Below are positions 63,701-64,000 of a stretch of 64,000 nt of DNA, in pieces. The notes beneath the pieces were generated by a model. It worked only from the letters and a program-made list of their open reading frames with translations. It was not told the DNA's origin and did no database searches. The position numbers and the translations under genes were made by a program. The number at the start of each line of letters is the position of its first letter. The first letter of the stretch is position 1. Source of the stretch: Montifringilla adamsi (taxonomy: Eukaryota; Chordata; Aves; Passeriformes; Passeridae); NCBI GenBank assembly GCA_017590115.1, contig JAGGNK010000002.1, positions 15,991,264 to 16,055,263 of the forward strand, in the 5' to 3' direction.

Positions 63701-64000
63701 ATTTACCTGAATATTTTTTCATCCATCACAGCAGGGAAAAGGCTCTGTTTGGGAAGGGATCCACAGGGTCCTGCTCAAACACAACTTGGAGAATAATAGG
63801 AAACACTTAAAAAGGATGCTGCTAAAATAAATGGAAGTTCTTGGTTGTCTTTAACTCGTCATCCCAAAGCACTTCCCCAAACAAAAAAAGGGATTGTTCA
63901 ATAATTTTCTGCTTATTTTGCCCATGCAACAAACACTTCACTGAAATGGGAGTGATTTTGCTGAATAATTTGCTGCATTCTAAACTGTGGTTTCCCACTT
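60719..64000. other. AT-rich sequence, no supported gene
   Basis: Contains a T run at 62304-62318. Minus-strand segments at 62718-62774 and 63708-63746 have splice-like borders and short open frames but are no better than chance. The gene or element structure, if any, continues beyond the window. Confidence 0.4.

Noticed and set aside
1..64000. tRNA, rRNA, CRISPR, bacterial operons, endogenous viral genes
   Set aside because: I looked for them and saw no supporting sequence anywhere in the window.

Overview
The window looks like a gene-poor, AT-rich stretch of a bird nuclear genome. The main clue is a set of broken CR1 retrotransposon copies in both orientations, recognisable by the CR1 3' region (for example the TTGGAGCAGCCTGGGACAGT block and the cacagaatcacagaat terminal octamers). 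I see no bacterial gene layout, no rRNA or tRNA, no CRISPR array and no intact long ORF. The longest open frame I saw is 181 codons and lies over a minisatellite and a CR1 copy, so almost every open frame is noise. The species cannot be named from the sequence.

The most interesting signal is a possible multi-exon gene on the minus strand. Five short segments (34106-34276, 19548-19570, 19247-19300, 12729-12831, 12575-12633, in transcription order) each have a good splice acceptor and donor and at least one open frame. Their splice phases agree across all four junctions. The predicted protein is rich in E, K and Q, partly coiled-coil-like, and I do not recognise it. Further, weaker minus-strand candidates lie at 58640-58780, 53821-53988, 50209-50263, 48858-48887, 7973-8074 and 5459-5493. 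If they are real, the window is mostly introns of one long gene. Splice-flanked open segments do arise by chance in 64 kb, so this is a proposal, not a settled gene model.

Repeats. CR1 fragments lie at 1803-2124 (+), 4432-4590 (-), 6462-6604 (+, weak), 10104-10268 (+), 17906-18540 (-), 30934-31190 (-), 42935-43180 (+) and 55797-56290 (+). One CR1 has grown an internal seven-copy 44-bp tandem array (18186-18493). A G-rich minisatellite (42257-42898) directly abuts another. Two recent-looking direct tandem duplications stand out: about 566 bp at 10407-11529 (a handful of differences plus a 6-bp indel) and 682/634 bp at 59403-60718 (no difference noticed outside a GGAT microsatellite that differs in length). 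Simple repeats include a 17-copy GAGAA array, two AAAT arrays, CAAA/GTTT arrays and long A or T runs.

The rest is unique AT-rich sequence with no gene I can support. A few blocks (about 3440-3620, 24640-24800, 54760-55020) have the low-repeat, homeobox/octamer-motif-rich look of conserved non-coding elements, but this needs a cross-species alignment.
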